From assembly GCA_017555325.1 (NCBI GenBank), contig JAFZGR010000251.1, positions 1 through 7,050 on the forward strand: a stretch of 7,050 bases of DNA, read 5' to 3'. The notes below the pieces were generated by a model. The model was not told the DNA's origin, did no database searches, and worked only from the letters and a program-made list of their open reading frames with translations. This stretch comes from Alphaproteobacteria bacterium (GTDB lineage Bacteria > Pseudomonadota > Alphaproteobacteria > CAAHEQ01 > UBA3637). This document shows positions 5,917 through 7,050 of the stretch, piece after piece (the first letter of the stretch is position 1; the number at the start of each line of letters is the position of its first letter). Both the position numbers and the translations under genes were made by a program.

Positions 5917-7050
5917 CTATCTACAAGTCGGATTATTTTCATCTTGCGAATAATCCCAGTAATAACAAGTACCAGTAGGTGGTGTTTTACAATCCGGACC
6001 GGTATAACCATTCATACAATGACAAATTCTTTTGCCATTATCATATGTCACATAACCGGTACGCCCATTATAATATTCATTTATAACTATTCCACAATTT
6101 TCATCTTCTTCAATTTCGCAATTTTCTCCAGAATATCCCGAATCACAAACACAAGTTCCATAATGCAACACACCATGTCCATTACATGTTGGTGTTTCCG
6201 TTGTATTTTCATATTCACAAAATTTACCCCAATACTCTGCTTTACAATTACATCCGGTAGCATGTGGTTTATTAATCCAAGCATGAATATAATTTGTTCG
6301 ACCATTACAAGCATCACCGGATGGATCATAATTTTCGCAATGTGTTCCCCAATAACCCTGTTGACAATATTCACAATATGCTCTACCGTCCCACTCATAT
6401 ACAAGTGATGATTTCCCATTACAAAAATTTTCTCTAGTACATGTTTTTGTCTTCTCGCAATCTAAATAACATTTTCCGTTAGAATCCATACGCTTATACC
6501 CTTTTGAGGTATCACATTGTTCACATGTATCACCAGCATAGCCGTCATAACACTTACATTTGCCGTCTTCTAATGCTCCATAAATACAAACAGGGGGTAT
6601 TTCCGGAGTTTCTTCCTCATCTGTATCATCTTCATCCGAATTGTTTGTTTCCGGTGTAAATCCGCTTAAATCATTGTTGATATAATATACAATTTCGCCA
6701 CAATTTTCTGCCGTCACTTCTGCAACTTGTATGTCATATGGCATTGCCCACCCCGTTTTTTGAAGTTGTTCACATTCTTCTGTCGGAATATTCAACAAGG
6801 CTATTTCAAAATGATTGTTAAAACCGAGCACTTCATATCCATAGCCCATACGAGTCGTTGCCCCTTCTTCGCTCAGTAATTCTCCATTTGTCGGCATTGT
6901 CTGTTCTTCTGTCATCTGTTGCATTTGTATGCCGTATGTATTAGCCATCATGTTGAGTTCATTAATCGTTTCATTCACACGATATTTCATCATCCCATAT
7001 TTATATCCCATGACACCACCAACACTCAACACGCCGATAACAGCTAAAAC
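5917..7050 (-). CDS. Pilin/pseudopilin-like protein with multiple EGF-like modules, 5' end cut by window edge
   Basis: The reading frame is open to the right edge (377 codons visible) and has no convincing start inside the window. An internal GTG at 7032 falls within the hydrophobic helix and has no ribosome site. Residue numbers here count from that GTG. The visible N-terminus (VLAVIGVLSVGGVMGYKYG, then MMKYRVNETINELN) looks like the hydrophobic stem of type IV pilins and type II secretion pseudopilins, lacking only the expected prepilin cleavage site. A small region to about 125 contains Cys87 and Cys111, which may pair. A very acidic Thr/Pro/Asp/Glu linker (126-147) follows. Then come EGF-like modules with the ending C-x-C-x5-G-x2-C at Cys159-170, 261-272, 294-305 and 337-348, plus a C-x2-C variant at 220-232; a divergent unit spans Cys173-198. 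Two more cysteines (356, 370) close the protein. It should be membrane-anchored or assembled into a filament with its modules outside and disulfide-bonded; adhesion is a guess. It is convergent with the ABC-F gene. Confidence 0.8.
   Translation of the reverse strand, partial: VLAVIGVLSVGGVMGYKYGMMKYRVNETINELNMMANTYGIQMQQMTEEQTMPTNGELLSEEGATTRMGYGYEVLGFNNHFEIALLNIPTEECEQLQKTGWAMPYDIQVAEVTAENCGEIVYYINNDLSGFTPETNNSDEDDTDEEETPEIPPVCIYGALEDGKCKCYDGYAGDTCEQCDTSKGYKRMDSNGKCYLDCEKTKTCTRENFCNGKSSLVYEWDGRAYCEYCQQGYWGTHCENYDPSGDACNGRTNYIHAWINKPHATGCNCKAEYWGKFCEYENTTETPTCNGHGVLHYGTCVCDSGYSGENCEIEEDENCGIVINEYYNGRTGYVTYDNGKRICHCMNGYTGPDCKTPPTGTCYYWDYSQDENNPTCR
5989..6588 (-). repeat. EGF-like module array within the pilin-like gene
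   Basis: About six cysteine-rich modules of 22-36 residues. Five end in a common aromatic-glycine motif before the last cysteine: GYAGDTCE, GYWGTHCE, EYWGKFCE, GYSGENCE and GYTGPDCK. Loop lengths between the first cysteine and the C-x-C vary from about 10 to 24 residues, and several modules carry CNG at the start (CNGKSS, CNGRTN, CNGHGV). The modules are too diverged to suggest recent duplication at DNA level. Confidence 0.8.

Noticed and set aside
5944..6408. 154-codon plus-strand open frame opposite the EGF region
   Set aside because: Its product is an Ile/Thr/Phe/Ser-rich sequence created as the antisense of Cys/Tyr/Asn/Gly codons. It has no ribosome site and overlaps a clear gene.
5917..7032. 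GTG at 7032 as the true start of the pilin/EGF gene
   Set aside because: The frame is open to the window edge and upstream codons (VLAVIG) continue the hydrophobic helix. No ribosome site precedes the GTG, so the gene is cut by the edge.

Overview
The window is AT-rich bacterial DNA with six protein genes, no RNA genes and almost no empty space. Low GC, Gram-negative style genes (Uup-type ABC-F protein, LemA, a Sec-exported protein, a pilin-like protein) and the pairing of a pilin-type N-terminus with EGF-like modules fit a host-associated, AT-rich proteobacterium. An uncultured gut alphaproteobacterium is my best guess, but this is inference from style, not from a marker gene.

Left part (1-3878, all on the minus strand, read right to left): lemA (3878-3327), a HAD-family phosphatase resembling pyrimidine 5'-nucleotidases (3304-2573), a large exported MORN-variant repeat protein (2486-579) and a short-chain chromate-transporter-family protein (537 to the window edge, nearly complete). 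Gaps are 22, 86 and 41 bp. A near-consensus sigma70-type promoter stands before lemA, and a weaker one may serve the MORN gene separately.

Centre (3879-4024): a 146-bp divergent control region with back-to-back promoters. Each -35 box lies in one arm of an inverted repeat matching at 9 of 10 positions. To its right, on the plus strand, is the Uup-type ABC-F ATPase gene (4025-5845). A perfect GC-rich dyad at 5871-5895 follows and probably ends transcription from both sides.

Right part (5917-7050, minus strand): the 3' part of a gene whose product starts, as far as visible, with a type IV pilin/pseudopilin-like hydrophobic helix. It continues through a small globular region and a very acidic linker into about six cysteine-rich EGF-like modules. 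This is the most unusual gene here; its first codons lie outside the window.

The lemA, HAD, ABC-F and chromate-transporter genes look like ordinary housekeeping or transport functions. The two noteworthy products are both predicted to leave the cytoplasm and both are modular: 18 uninterrupted 24-residue MORN-variant units in one, and pilin plus EGF modules in the other. Nothing in the sequence shows that they work together.
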